Below, piece after piece: positions 37,101 through 48,420 of a stretch of DNA of 64,000 nucleotides (positions are counted from its first letter, which is position 1; each line of letters begins with the position of its first letter). Origin of the DNA: Paratinospora sagittata (taxonomy: Eukaryota > Streptophyta > Magnoliopsida > Ranunculales > Menispermaceae); NCBI GenBank assembly GCA_035771175.1, contig CM069613.1, forward strand, positions 4,398,001 through 4,462,000, read 5' to 3'. Made by a program: the position numbers and the translations under genes. A model generated the notes under the pieces. That model ran no database searches and was not told where the DNA came from. It worked only from the letters and a program-made list of their open reading frames with translations.

Positions 37101-40100
37101 TTTACTAAAATCCAGTTCTAACAATCTGGCATATGAGGTGTTCTACCAACTGCCTGTGGCATGGAATTTATTCAATAATATTAATAGGGCCTGCTGTTGA
37201 GTTGGAACTAAAAGGTGCATGTTAATGAGGCAATCACAAATACAACTAATTTGTTATTGGAAAATGGTAAAAAATGCATGCTTTTGGAGTGGCTTTGGAT
37301 GCAAAGTTTCAACAATAAATAAATAAATATAATCTAGTTTTGTTCTATTGTGATTTCATATCTCAACCTTTTGGAGCTGTTCCTCCATCTAATTCTCCTG
37401 ACTGTTCATTTGTTTATGCTGCTAATTGCTAATATGAATTCCTATATTCTTTGGAAATTGACCTTTACAGTAATGCAGGGATAGGAACACTGGCATCTGG
37501 GATGAGGTATCTATTTATGTTTCTGGGGTAAGTTGCCACTTTATGCACTTGTTGTCAGTTAATTCAGATGTTATTATATTCAGATTTCTTTTCTGTTTCA
37601 CAAGCTTCATCTCTGTATTTTTGCAAGAATTTACACAGCTTATAGCTTATGCAGAAGGTCATGCAATTAGGAACTCCATGGCAGAGTATTAAGAAAAGCA
37701 CTTTTTAGTTGAAATAAAACTTCTTCACACGACATATTTATGGATCATTGAGTAGAACATATTTATGGATACATTGTATTCTTAAATATTTTTGAAGATT
37801 TTTGGTAAGAGATTTTCCAGTCTCATAATTAAAAAAAAAGAAGCTGGTTGGGACTACCTTCTCCCAATTACTAAAGTTTTGTTATATAAACTAAAAGCAA
37901 ATATTATCAAGCAGGCTGTTCTACAGCTTCTGCTTACAAATAAACTAAAAATTGTCCTAATTGCTCAAAGGAACAAAACATTTAACTGGATGGGGGTGAT
38001 CGTGAATATTTTGTATCGCAAGTGCACGACAGTCAAGTTATAATATACCGAGGTGAATCGGGTTATCGTCCACAGAAAAAGTGAATTCTACCATTAACAA
38101 TGCCCAAAACTACTATGAATTTGATTTTATCTAGGTGATCAAAGTGAAATGATTTAATTGCTGATATTGAAAGTAAACAAAATTAAAACTAATTAATGCA
38201 AATAAACTGAGAATTGGAGGAAAATCAATGAATAAAAGACCTAGAGATTGATTTCACTATGTTCTATTTTATGGGTTTCAAAGATTGTGTTAATAAATTA
38301 ATTGCTTGACTTATAAATCATGGATCCTATGTCATTCAAATCCCTCTCCCGAGTGCAATTCGAATATCTATTCCTAAAACATCAATTCCCTTTCCCGAGT
38401 GCAAATCGATGGAATAAAAATGTATTAAAATCTATGATCCAATTCAAACGATTTCGAAGGGGTTGGAGGTCTCCCGACTCGATAAAAACTCCCTCGGTTA
38501 CAAACTCATGGATCCAACTCGATAACACCTCTCCCGAGCGTAAGAAATCAAGTCTAACATCATTCAATATGTGGCCAACAAATTGAAAGCATTAAGCAAT
38601 TGAACTTGTAAATAAGCCCAGAAATTTACTCAAGAACACATAAACAATATTTAACCTATAAAACCAAACATAGATCAATCAATCCCTAGATTAAACAATT
38701 GGCTCATATTCAAATTTATAGATACAAGATAGAGATTTAGAGAAGAAAACATAAAAACAACCTAGAATAGAAGAGAAATGGAGGAAAACCCCCCTTTTAC
38801 AAGTGAGAACCCCTTCTTCTTCTTCTCCAAAACCTGCAACTCTTCTTCTTCTTCAACCCTTCTCTTACCTCCTTTTCTTCACCCTAAACCTAATTCTAAT
38901 CTATTCTAATGTAGTTGAGTTGAATGAAAATTAACATTTCTTTCTTTGGACTTGAATGAAAATACAATCATCTTAGGTATCAATCTAATTTTTTCATTGG
39001 TTAACCTAATTCCATGACATTTCTGAGCTGTCTTGTATTGGTTTCTGTTTGTCTCTAAGCATTTTATTCTGAGAAATGGAACCACACAACAGTTGGCAAA
39101 TTAGTTATTTGCTTTAAAGTGGGATTTGGATTTATTATCAGAGTGCGAATAAAAATATATTTTTTTTAATCTCATAATAGGGTTCAGAATCTTTTCTTTT
39201 TCATAGTCATTTTCTGAAGAATTCTTCATTAATTTATGACTGATTTTCACAAGACTTCTGCATGCATGACATATTGAATTATTTATGGGTATAAGAAAGA
39301 TGCATTCTTACTCATGAACAATAATTTGTTGCAGCCTGTGAAAATTGTTGATCCTCACTTGGTTTCATCATTCTTTGACAATTATAAGAGGGTATATCTG
39401 CATGCTACTATTGAATTGGAAAACAGAAGTACCTGGACTTCGGATTGTACTTTGAATATCCAAGTAACAACTGAAACTGAAGGAAGTATTTTCTTGGTTG
39501 AGCATCTCCAAACTCAGCATTTGTCGATTTCTCCTGGTGCAAGAATTCAGTATACGTTCCCTCAGGTTAGTATTACATATGTTCTTTCATAATCATAAAG
39601 GAAGTGCTATATGTTTTTATTTATCTTTTCAGTTAATTTGAATATCGGTCACAGAACAATACTTCCTAGGATTACCATCTTCCAAATGACAAGAACTTTG
39701 ACACACGCAAAATAAAATAAAATAAAAAGAAGACAAGAACCTAACTTAAAATCTGAAAGTTAGGAAAAAGACTGTCATCTTAAATTAATTTACAGAGCCA
39801 AAATAAATGAATAAACACTTGAACACAGAGCAACTTTCAGAATAGAAGTGCTAACAGTACATGGGCCAGCAGCCATTCACTATATGTATCTTCAGGTCAG
39901 TAATAACATCTATTTGTTTGTATTAGTTGAGTGTTACTCTTTATGGGTATTTTGAAAACCACTATTAAAATTGAAGTCTTTAATATTCTCATTTACCTGA
40001 AATCTATATTGGAGAGAAAAAAAACCAAGGGAAAAACCTAATCATTTAGTTTAGGAGCACATCCAGAATGTGCATACTTTCACCATTGCTGAATTTATGT

Positions 40101-43100
40101 GAGGACATATTGGGAAAATCAGATTTTCATCCAGCAGAATCAGACTTCTTTTGACGTGGAATTTATTTTATAATATCAAAACGTTCTCTTAAGTGTTTAG
40201 TTGCAATAATCACTATTTCTAGTATGCTAAGCTGATGAGACCCACATCAATTAGTTCTTTATTTTCTGACAAGATCCACTACTTAATCTACCATCTTTGT
40301 AGTTTGAGAAATTCATGTTCACCTTAATTTATCACAAAAAACTTTAATTCCTGTCACTAGCGTCTTTTATGTTCAGGAGATGAGAGATAGCATCTCAGCT
40401 CAACTCAACTCAACTAAGCATTTTCCCAACTACATGGGGAGATAGTACATCTTTGTTAACTTGGTTTCATTTTTCAAAACCTGATTACTTAATGATTGTT
40501 ATTGCTTGCTACTTCTCATCACAAGTGATCTAATTACAGTGGTTAGAGGAATTTATCAATTTGATTAACAACTTAACACTAAAGGATGTGAAAGCCCAAT
40601 TGAAAGAGGAGATGTTGGAATAACTCAGAATGTGAACAATTACGGAATCAAAAGGGCTTACAGATGGTTGCAATTTGTGTTGAAGAGGACAACTTCAACC
40701 AATTTAGATAGTTTTCATTATCATGCTGCTGAGTTTGCAAGAATTTTTGGCTGTATATTTCTATTAGAAGCACATTAATGTCTTTCTCAAGTGCTAATGG
40801 GGAATGTTTACCAGCTTTTTCTCTACAAGCCCAACTTATGGTGGCCAAACGGCATGGGTAAACAGTCCCTGTACAATGTTGAAATCACTGTCGATGTTAA
40901 GGGATTTGGGGAGTCTGATTCATGGAAGCATCTATTTGGTTTCCGGAAAATAGAAAGCAGTGTAGATGATGCTACTGGTGGAAGGTATAATTTTCTATAA
41001 ATCTGATTAAAGATAATGGCTTTCTTTCATCAGGTGAAAGTTGTTAACCGGTGCTTTTTTACTTCACATCTTCTTTCAGGTTGTTCAAGGTCAACGGAGA
41101 ACCTATTTTTATTCGTGGTGGTAATTGGATATTGTCAGATGGGTTACTACGACTTTCTGAGAAACGATACAAAACAGATATCAAATTTCATGCAGATATG
41201 AACTTCAACATGATCCGATGCTGGGGTGGTGGATTAGCTGAGAGGCCTGAGTTTTACCACTATTGTGATATTTATGGTTTGCTGGTATGCTTGACAATTT
41301 CACTTTAGAAATCTATCTATCATCTATATGCATGTGTAATGTGAATGCATGGTTATGTGCACGTGAGTATGGACCCCGATATAGACAATTCAAAACTTTT
41401 CAACTTGGTATTTACTTGTGACAGGATAAGAACGTGAGTTTTTGAGTTTTTGAGTTTTTGAGGGAGGGAGGGAAGGAGGGAGGCTTGTGTTTTGTATCTA
41501 TGTTTGATGTTAGAAACCACTCAACCCAAAAGCTATAGCTATCAGATAAGAACCCAACAATGCATATCAAGCAATCATCAACACTCTCCCTCACGTGCAG
41601 CCCCATCCTACATGTGGAGAGCCAGAAGAGAGATAGAAGAAGAGAAATATTAATTATGCAAATAGTGAACATGCAAATGCCAATTATGAGACTTGAACCC
41701 AAGACCTCTTGCAAAATCAAGACTCTGATACCATGTTAGAAACCACTCAACCCAAAAGTTATAGCTATCAGATAAGGGCCCAACAATGCATATCCAAGCA
41801 ATCATCAACATTAGAAACTATTGAACCCAAAAGCTATAGCCGACCTCTTACAAAACCAACACTTTGATACCATGTTAGAAACCTTTGAACCCAAAAGCCA
41901 TAGCCAACAGGTGGAGGCCCAACAATGCATGTCAAGATATCATAAGAATACACATGCCACATTGGCTTACTAGTGATATGGAGTTATTGTTGGTATATAG
42001 TTGATCAACAAATAATGCACTTCTCATGGAGTTTGTTACAATAAATTGATCTATTGTAGGGTATACAACTCAACAAAGCCTTTTCCTAAGCCTTGTGTAG
42101 GGTATAATCTATCAAATAAAATAATCAAGTTATCCTTTGGTTGATCTCATGGGATGGGTGCATGGATTGTTCACACTTCCTTGGACAGTTGACCTGGTGG
42201 TGGTGCGGTCATAGTTTAGCAATCAATTCTAAAATCATAAACATCTAGACCATCCAATCTGTTCTATGTTAGAGAGACTTTCTTTAACAATGAAATTGCG
42301 AAGCCACTATGGAGTGGTTATTCCTTTATAAGTTTCAATCAATTTGAGACAAAAGATTAAAGAGATGCTTTTTCTTTAAATCAATGCAACTTTTCTGTCA
42401 TTTCAGAGAGGGTGTTTGATCCAAGGTTTTTTTAATTTGATTGATAAATACAAAATTTTTGAAACACCTGATGGGTATATAGCTAAGGTTGTAACTGAGA
42501 GGTCTGTTGTATTTGTAACTTTGAAAGAGATCAAACACCTAAACTAATGTATCATATCTGCTTGCCTAACAAAAGCTGACAGAATCTCAATTCAGATGAG
42601 TAGTATATACTCAAACAAATGTATTGCAGAGACTGCTTTATCAAAAAGCATAGCTATAGCATTTTTCATATAAGAAGACATGAATCAAAATAGACTACAT
42701 AGGGTATAGAATTAAGGAAAATGCTAATCTAACTACAAAAGATGCAACTACACATTGATATCTATTGGATATGTGTGTTTTACACATCTCAATGGCTGTA
42801 ATAAACGATCCATGAAAGTGTAGTTGCACTTGTAGTTGTATATTTTGCAGTGAAGACCTACAAAAACCAAACACTATGAAGTGTTTTTTCTTATTTATAG
42901 TTCTCTTTGGCATTAGGAGAGGGCACACACAGTCAGGAATAAAATCTTTTAACAAATCTTCACTTCAAAAGTAAAGCTAAGTGTTTTCTCTTGGTCTACC
43001 ATAGAACCATGCTACTGAACCAGTCTCATACTCTGTAGAGTCTAAACTGATTTTTGTTTTCTTTCAGTCTTCACCTAACCTCTAGGACTTATTTTAAGAA

Positions 43101-45615
43101 CCAAGTTTTAGGTTTCCCGATATGCTGATGATTTTTTGTTTCTTGATAAATAAAAACATTTTCTTGCACCCAACTATAGATCTTCTGATTATTTTTGAGG
43201 AGTTGAAATATATAGAGGTAAAATAAACCCTTTGTGGTACAGGTTTAGATGGCTCTTCCATTTTTCTTTACCTACTTCTGTTGAAGTGTCTGTCATTCTC
43301 TTATTTAAATTATGACCAAAGAAGATTAAATTTTAAAAGGGTGCATGGTTCACATTTCCAAATAATATTTTTATTTTTTATGAAGTAATTTCTGAAACAC
43401 TGTTCTCATGGTGATCACTCTTTACTTAAAGGTTTGCTGCAACTTTTTTCCAGTTTCAGTCTGTAGAAATTAATTCTCTTATTATCTCTAGAAAATAAAT
43501 TTCTATTATTAAGTCTATGTCGACCATTGCTATATAAATCATCTCCTAACTGTTGCACTTTTGTATGTCTTCCTTCTCTGTTCAACTATCCTAATTTTGG
43601 GGCATGACTAAGCTGATCTAACCATAGCAGCCATAATATCTGCATGAGATCTGGCTCCTTTTTCTGCAATCATTCATAAACTAATTTCCCTACTTTAGTT
43701 TAGTTGCTCGGTTGCTCCTGAACTCCCATTCTTATAATTTATCCAATTTTCTCAGGTTTGGCAAGAATTCTGGATAACAGGTGATTGTGATGGTCGAGGT
43801 GTTCCAGTATCTAACCCTAATGGTCCTTTGGATCATGACCTTTTCTTGCTATGTGCAAGGGATACCATCAAGCTCTTGAGGAATCATTGTAGTCTTGCTC
43901 TTTGGGTTGGGGGAAATGAACAAACTCCTCCATATGACATTAATGAAGCCTTGAAAAATGATCTGAAGCTCCATCCATATTTTCTAATCTCAAACAAAAT
44001 AAGCGATCCCTCGGAAGATATAATAGATCCTAGTCAATACCTTGATGGGACTCGCATTTATGTTCAAGCATCTTTGTGGGATGGATTTGCAGATGGGAAA
44101 GGAGACTTCACGGATGGCCCTTATGAAATCCAGAATCCTGAAGACTTCTTTAAGGATGACTTCTACAGATATGGATTCAACCCTGAGGTTGGCTCTGTGG
44201 GGATTCCTGTTGCCGCTACCATCCGAGCAACAATGCCTCCAGAAGGATGGATAATTCCATTGCGTAGAAAGCTCCCTGATGGTTTCATAGTAGAGGTACC
44301 CAATCCTATATGGAAATACCATAAATACATTGCCTATTCAAAGGCAGGGTCTGTTCAATATCAGATTGGACTCTATGGGTACCCAAAGGACCTTGATGAC
44401 TTCTGTGAGAAGGTAAATCTGAAATTTTTTCAAATTGCAAATGTAGCTTTCCGATTCTCTTCTCAAGGTCTTGTTCTGATTTCCGCTGAATTACTCAGGC
44501 ACAACTTGTTAACTACAGTCAGTATAGAGCTTTGCTGGAAGGCTGGACTTCTCGTATGTGGACCAAATACACTGGTGTGCTAATATGGAAGACTCAGAAT
44601 CCTTGGACTGGTCTTCGGGGACAGTTCTATGATCATCTACATGACCAAACAGCTGGTTTCTATGGCTGCCGGTCTGCGGCGGAGCCAATCCATGTCCAGC
44701 TCAATCTAGCAACATATTTTATAGAGGTAATACATTTGTTACTCATATCAAATGGAACTCTACTAATACCTTTCCAAAGAATTCCAATTTTTCTTTCTCT
44801 TTGCATTTCAACAGGTAGTAAACACTACCTCAGATGCACTATCTGATGTAGCTGTAGAGGCCTCTGTGTGGGATCTAGATGGGGAATGTCCATACTACAG
44901 AGTTACTGACAAACTCTCTATGCTGCCGAAAAGAACACAAACCGTTATAGAGATGAAGTATCCTAAGTCAAAGAAACCAAAACCAGTTTACTTCCTTCTT
45001 CTCAAGCTCTTCAAGACAGAAGACTATGCCATTCTATCTAGAAACTTTTATTGGTTGCATTTGAAAGGTGGAGATTACAAGCTTTTAGAGCCTTATAGAA
45101 CAAAGAGAATACCACTCAAGATAACATCTGAGATTTTTATTAAAGGAGCAACGTACGAAGTCCAAATGCATGTAAAAAACAAATCAAAGAAGCCAAATCT
45201 CAAAAATCTGAACTTGAAGTATCCTTCCATTTATAGACACGAAGACAATGATTATGATATAGATTCAATAAAGCCATTGCAAGGTTGGTCAGAAGAGAAA
45301 TGTAAAGTTGGCTTACTGCAGAGAATTTGCAGGCATTTCTCAAGGGAGGATAATGATGGTCAGAGGCTTGTTGAAACAAATGGAACTGACTCAGGAGTCG
45401 CATTCTTTCTTCATTTTTCGGTCCATGCTGCAAAGGATAATAAGCAAGAAGGAGAAGACACAAGAATTCTCCCAGTTCATTATTCTGACAACTATTTCTC
45501 ATTGGTGCCAGGGGAGAGCATGCCCGTAAATATTTCTTTTGAGGTGCCTTCAGGTGTCACTCCACGCATCACGCTTCGCGGCTGGAATTATCATCGGGGG
45601 CATACCATTTATTGA
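28155..45615 (+). CDS. EBM: Mannosylglycoprotein endo-beta-mannosidase (GH2)
   Basis: Eleven exons: 28155-28303, 30059-30197, 33141-33368, 34661-34719, 37479-37527, 39335-39565, 40815-40984, 41080-41284, 43756-44412, 44499-44726, 44815-45615; 2916 nt, 971 aa, in phase across all GT-AG introns. The start is [20 protein letters not shown]. The sugar-binding domain holds [19 protein letters not shown] and [13 protein letters not shown]. The barrel holds [35 protein letters not shown] and VWQEFW. Glu465 in WVGGNEQ is the probable acid/base and Glu554 in NPEVGSVG the probable nucleophile. The known plant enzyme cuts the Man-beta-1,4-GlcNAc bond in N-glycan cores during glycoprotein turnover. Its length is close to the family's usual 940-955. 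There is no obvious signal peptide. All catalytic-region motifs are present, so it is likely functional despite introns up to 2.9 kb filled with transposons. Confidence 0.96.
29515..29640 (-). repeat. RTE-like LINE 3'-end fragment in mannosidase intron 1
   Basis: On the minus strand this gives the tail seen in the other LINE pieces: ...AGCAGATTTATGTGG, then CATGTAGTTGGAAAAGGC and a TTGAGTTGA-type end. It matches 34937-35060 and the fragment at 40396-40440. Non-coding. Confidence 0.65.
30300..30430 (+). mobile_element. tRNA-derived SINE fragment in mannosidase intron 2
   Basis: An RNA polymerase III A box TGGCACATTGG (30310-30320) fits the consensus TRGYNNANNGG exactly. A B box GTTCAATTC (30359-30367) fits GWTCRANNC exactly. 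The 49-nt step from the start of A to the start of B is tRNA-like. The 3' part resembles the LINE tail region (ATATGGAATCGACCATATGA), which would allow LINE machinery to move it. No clear target duplication. Confidence 0.7.
30521..30784. mobile_element. Possible short solo LTR (264 bp) in mannosidase intron 2
   Basis: It starts TGTTGTAAAAATAAAATAAT, contains ACGTGGTTCGGCTCTAAGG (a wording common near the start of Copia LTRs), and ends CTCCACAATA. ATTAC occurs on both sides (30516-30520 and 30785-30789). The end is CAATA rather than CA, so the right border is uncertain. Confidence 0.5.
32025..32250 (+). repeat. RTE-like LINE reverse-transcriptase fragment in mannosidase intron 2
   Basis: Reads [25 protein letters not shown], then, after a stop and frame change, [19 protein letters not shown]. 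It is the same protein region as in 1-540 and 34937-35460. It is interrupted at its 3' side by the TRIM at 32239. Confidence 0.78.
32239..32528 (-). mobile_element. TRIM (short non-coding LTR retrotransposon), intron 2
   Basis: Two short LTR-like ends (32239-32308 and about 32453-32528) share TAGAAA(C/T)CACTTGA and CCCAACAATG(T)xTATCAA. The internal part has CTCATACCA just before the right LTR, which on the minus strand gives TGGTATGAGAG, one change from the initiator-Met tRNA primer site. It is homologous to the TRIM at 41508-41810. Flanks TAAAT and TAAAA only partly match. No coding capacity. Confidence 0.72.
32764..32800. repeat. GT dinucleotide microsatellite
   Basis: About 12 GT repeats followed by GCGCGCGT and ATGTGTGC, in mannosidase intron 2. 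Confidence 0.92.
34937..35460 (-). repeat. RTE-like LINE 3' part in mannosidase intron 4
   Basis: On the minus strand, frames broken by stops give ...[44 protein letters not shown], then the tail with TTAGTTTAGTTGAGTTGAGT. This is the longest 3' copy of the LINE family seen at 1-540 and 32025. Dead. Confidence 0.75.
35970..36188 (+). mobile_element. tRNA-derived SINE with 13-bp target duplication, intron 4
   Basis: A 219-bp element with an A-box-like TGGTGCAGTTGG (35976-35987) and a B box GTTCAACTC (36021-36029, exact to GWTCRANNC). It ends in an A-rich tail (36169-36188). The 13-bp duplication TCTAGAGGCATTG flanks it exactly (35957-35969 and 36189-36201). The head resembles a tRNA of the Lys type, which is a weak inference. 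The intact duplication suggests a fairly recent insertion. Confidence 0.93.
38000..38900. repeat. LTR-like repeat fragment in mannosidase intron 5
   Basis: The wording TCGCAAGTGCACGAC...AATATACCGAGGTGAATCG...ATCGTCCACAG (38016-38078) is of a kind common in long plant LTRs, and repeated CTCCCGAGTGCAATTCGA / TTCCCGAGTGCAAATCGA blocks occur at 38345-38410. I could not find ends, a duplication or coding domains. The family is unknown; Ty3/gypsy is a guess. Confidence 0.4.
40396..40440 (-). repeat. Short LINE tail fragment in mannosidase intron 6
   Basis: CTCAACTCAACTCAACTAAG followed by CATTTTCCCAACTACATGGGG is the complement of the LINE/SINE tail seen elsewhere in the window. Confidence 0.6.
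41508..41810 (-). mobile_element. TRIM retrotransposon (303 bp), intron 8
   Basis: LTRs of 76 and 77 bp (41508-41583 and 41734-41810) run from TGTTAGAAACC to CATCAACA and are nearly identical. The primer site, minus-strand TGGTATCAGAG (plus CTCTGATACCA, 41723-41733), abuts the right LTR exactly. A minus-strand purine tract GAGGGAGAG abuts the left LTR. There is no coding capacity, as expected of TRIMs, which depend on other elements' proteins. A partial third LTR follows directly (next entry). Confidence 0.9.
41811..41945 (-). repeat. Rearranged extra TRIM units following the TRIM
   Basis: Immediately after the TRIM comes TTAGAAACTATTGAACCCAA, a truncated LTR. Then comes a piece of internal sequence (GACCTCTTACAAAACCAACA ... 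TTGATACCA) and a further LTR-like copy from about 41874 to 41940. The order LTR-internal-LTR-internal-LTR suggests a tandem array made by unequal recombination between LTRs. Confidence 0.75.
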
Positions 45616-45960
45616 CGTGGGATATACCATTTTTTATTTTTTTATTTTTTTTTTGGTTCTTCCGTTTCTTATTTTATTAACATCATGAAATGCATTAGAA
45701 TAAAAGTGAACTTTGAGACTAAGTGGTTTCCAGGAATATATGAAATCAGATTAAATTCTTATCCTGAAACTTCTGCTTCTTGGGGGCTGAAATTCCTATA
45801 ATGTGGCATTGTCAAACAAAAAGCCATTATCTTGTCTGTTAAGCTCCTACCAAACATAAAATGGCCTAAACTACTGGCCTTGCCTCTGCCTGGTATCCAC
45901 AAGTCTCCCTAGACTACATCCACCAATGGGACTTGAAATACACAAGGTGAATGGCTAAAT
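45616..45960 (+). other. Mannosidase 3' region
   Basis: The probable 3' untranslated region follows the TGA. AATAAA is seen at about 45700, with a T-rich run at 45630-45655. The remaining sequence to 45960 shows nothing recognisable. Confidence 0.5.
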
Positions 45961-45965
45961 ATTAA

Positions 45966-48420
45966 GGGCTTGTTTGGTTACTCTACTTATCCTCTGGTAC
46001 TCTACCACTACAAAATGAACTTCTACTCGTAGTATAAGTTTAAACTCTGTCACACCCCAGTTTTTTGGACCTAATTACGTGCACTATGATGGAGTGTAAT
46101 TCACCTAGATCACCCAACCGGGGCGTGAGTGTCCATTATCTCAGTTCAATGTCCTTATAATAAAAAAATATTTTAAAATTAGTGAGAACATGTGTTTTAA
46201 GAACATTGCCTAACCCTAGTCTTATTGTGTCTGCAAATTCAATTCATTTGAGACATTAAAAGACTAGATCCATTTTTAATTTTGACATAATTCAACAGTA
46301 AAGACGAATTTATTAATAAACATTTAATAATTCATATGGTATTGGATTAATTAAAATTATACATATGTCCACCATGTTCTGACATAAATAACATTGAAAC
46401 TAGTTGTCATACCCTTAGCATAACACTTGACATACTAAAATCAAACTAAAATACCAATATTGTTCCTATTAGAATTATTATTCTTACTAGTAAGTACAAA
46501 TAACCACTACACAGCCAAATCTACGTCACCAATAGTACTAGCTACTACTGCTCTTCAACCCATGGATTGCTCATGTTGCATTATTCGTTCCTAAAAAAGA
46601 AATGGGGGTGAGCTAATACCCAGTGGATCACCTAAACAATATTTATGAACTCTTATTTATTAATAGCATAATACATCAAATCCAATTAGATATTCAAACA
46701 AGTGCATACATTACGTTTCAACATTAATTTGTTTTAAGCGTCATCACTAACCATCCATTTGGGTTGTGGACCACCCAGGCAGAATCACCTTTCCCTCGGA
46801 ACTCCTCTCGAATGGAGTATGAAATTCACCGGCCATTGTGGCACATAACCTTGGCCTTTCGGAACTCCCCAGGCTAGGCCAAGGCACCTTTCGATGTATT
46901 GTTATCTTTTTAGTGTGTCTTTAGTGAGACAAATAATATGACTAACATACCAACATAATTAATGTAACGTATTAACATATCATGTCATTATAAAACTATT
47001 ATTGAATAACACCCAACAACTCATATCATGTCATAATTCAACAATAATCATTTCATATATGCGAATAGTACTGTATATGTGAATAGTACTATATACGTGA
47101 ATAGTACTGTATCACAAGGCTGTTCCAAAAGAATAGTTCTCAATAAAATCAACCAGACTAGTCTCCAGGTTGAGTGACGGAGTCACAATGGTCTCGTTTA
47201 AATATCACTCTTATAGAGCAGCAAGCTGCCTCCCGTTCACTATTCAAAGGTACTTGGGACAATATTATATATGGCTAATTAAATCAATTACTAATTCAGC
47301 AAAGTAATGGTATGACGCATGGATTTCATATACCAAGGTATATGCATATGTGGTATGGTGTAAGTGAATATCAAATATAATGAAAAATGCATGATAACAT
47401 TATGAAAAGACATAATACATGTATCACAATAATGACTAACATGTAAATAATTTAAAAAGGTAATTCACACACACTCATCTAACTAGATAAGATATAACAT
47501 GCTAGAAATAAATAAGAATAAAGAAAAAAGTCAAGGATCACACCCACATGTATGTGCGTAATTCGAATTCCTCGGTACGTGTTGATCTCTACCTAACAGA
47601 ACACCAAGCTCTTTACCTTTACCTAGTTGTTTGTATGCTAGAAGTAAGAGGAGGATGAGTGTAGTTAAGAGAATGAGATCTATATTAGTGATGGGGTTGT
47701 TGGAAGAAGGGGGGAGAACACTCAAAAAAATCTTTTATGTTGTGGAAGATCAATTAATATCAACCACAGAGCATACAAAGAATTTCAAGAGAGCTAAGGA
47801 TGGGAGAATACTCAATAGCACTCAAGAGAGAACTTGCTATTTGATGCTCAAACCTCTCATTTGAGGGGGTATTTATAGTTGATTCATGTTAGGTTTATTC
47901 TATCATCGCCACTTAATTAAAAATTCTAAAAAAAAATCATGGCCTTACACTTGTAACCCACTTTTGACCACTTGCTCGTCAATAATTCCACCAATAATTT
48001 GCATAGTATTGGACCTGGGCTTTGGGCTTTATAATATTTTAGGTGTTGGGCTTGGACTTGGGCTTAATCTTAATATTGATCTTGACTTTATGTTGGGTTT
48101 AGCCTTTGGACTTGACCATGGGCTCAAAATAAGTTTATATTATACTAATTTTCTTATTTTGTGACATATAGATAGTAATGGTGATGAAAATATATGATTT
48201 TTACTTATTTATTTATTGGTTATTTATTTTATAAATTTATAAAAATTTTGGAGTACTACAAACTCTCACGTAATAAGAAACAAGTTATAGCTTACTATAG
48301 TTTAGAGGTTGTCTTTTCTTCTAATAAAGATTGAAGTGAACAATGTAGTTATAAAAAGTGAGATTTATTCACGTCTATTCTTTCTTAGAGTTTGCAAGTA
48401 GATTTAAGTTACCAAACACC
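45966..48420. mobile_element. Possible hAT-like MITE interrupted by solo LTR B
   Basis: The left end GGGCTTGTTTGGTTACTC (45966 on) and the right complement GGTGTTTGGTAACTTAAATC (48420 leftward) are imperfect inverted ends of hAT-MITE type. Removing the solo LTR at 46048-48260 leaves an element of about 240 bp. No target duplication was recognised, so this is tentative. Confidence 0.4.
46048..48260 (-). mobile_element. Solo LTR B, 2.2 kb (probable Ty3/gypsy)
   Basis: TGTCACACCC...GTACTACA ends and a perfect 5-bp duplication AACTC (46043-46047 and 48261-48265). No coding domains. On the minus strand a TATAAATACC box (47869-47878) lies about 385 bp from the TGTAGTAC end, and the other end is GGGGTGTGACA. 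This gives the orientation and resembles LTR C. A cluster of GTGAATAGTACTRTA repeats lies at 47059-47115. The block GGGGTGAGCTAATACCCAGTG at 46605 has a counterpart in LTR A2 (GGGTGAGCCAACGGTGCCCA) and an inverted one in LTR C (CCCACTGAGCGCGTTAAGCT), so the three LTR families are probably related. Confidence 0.87.
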
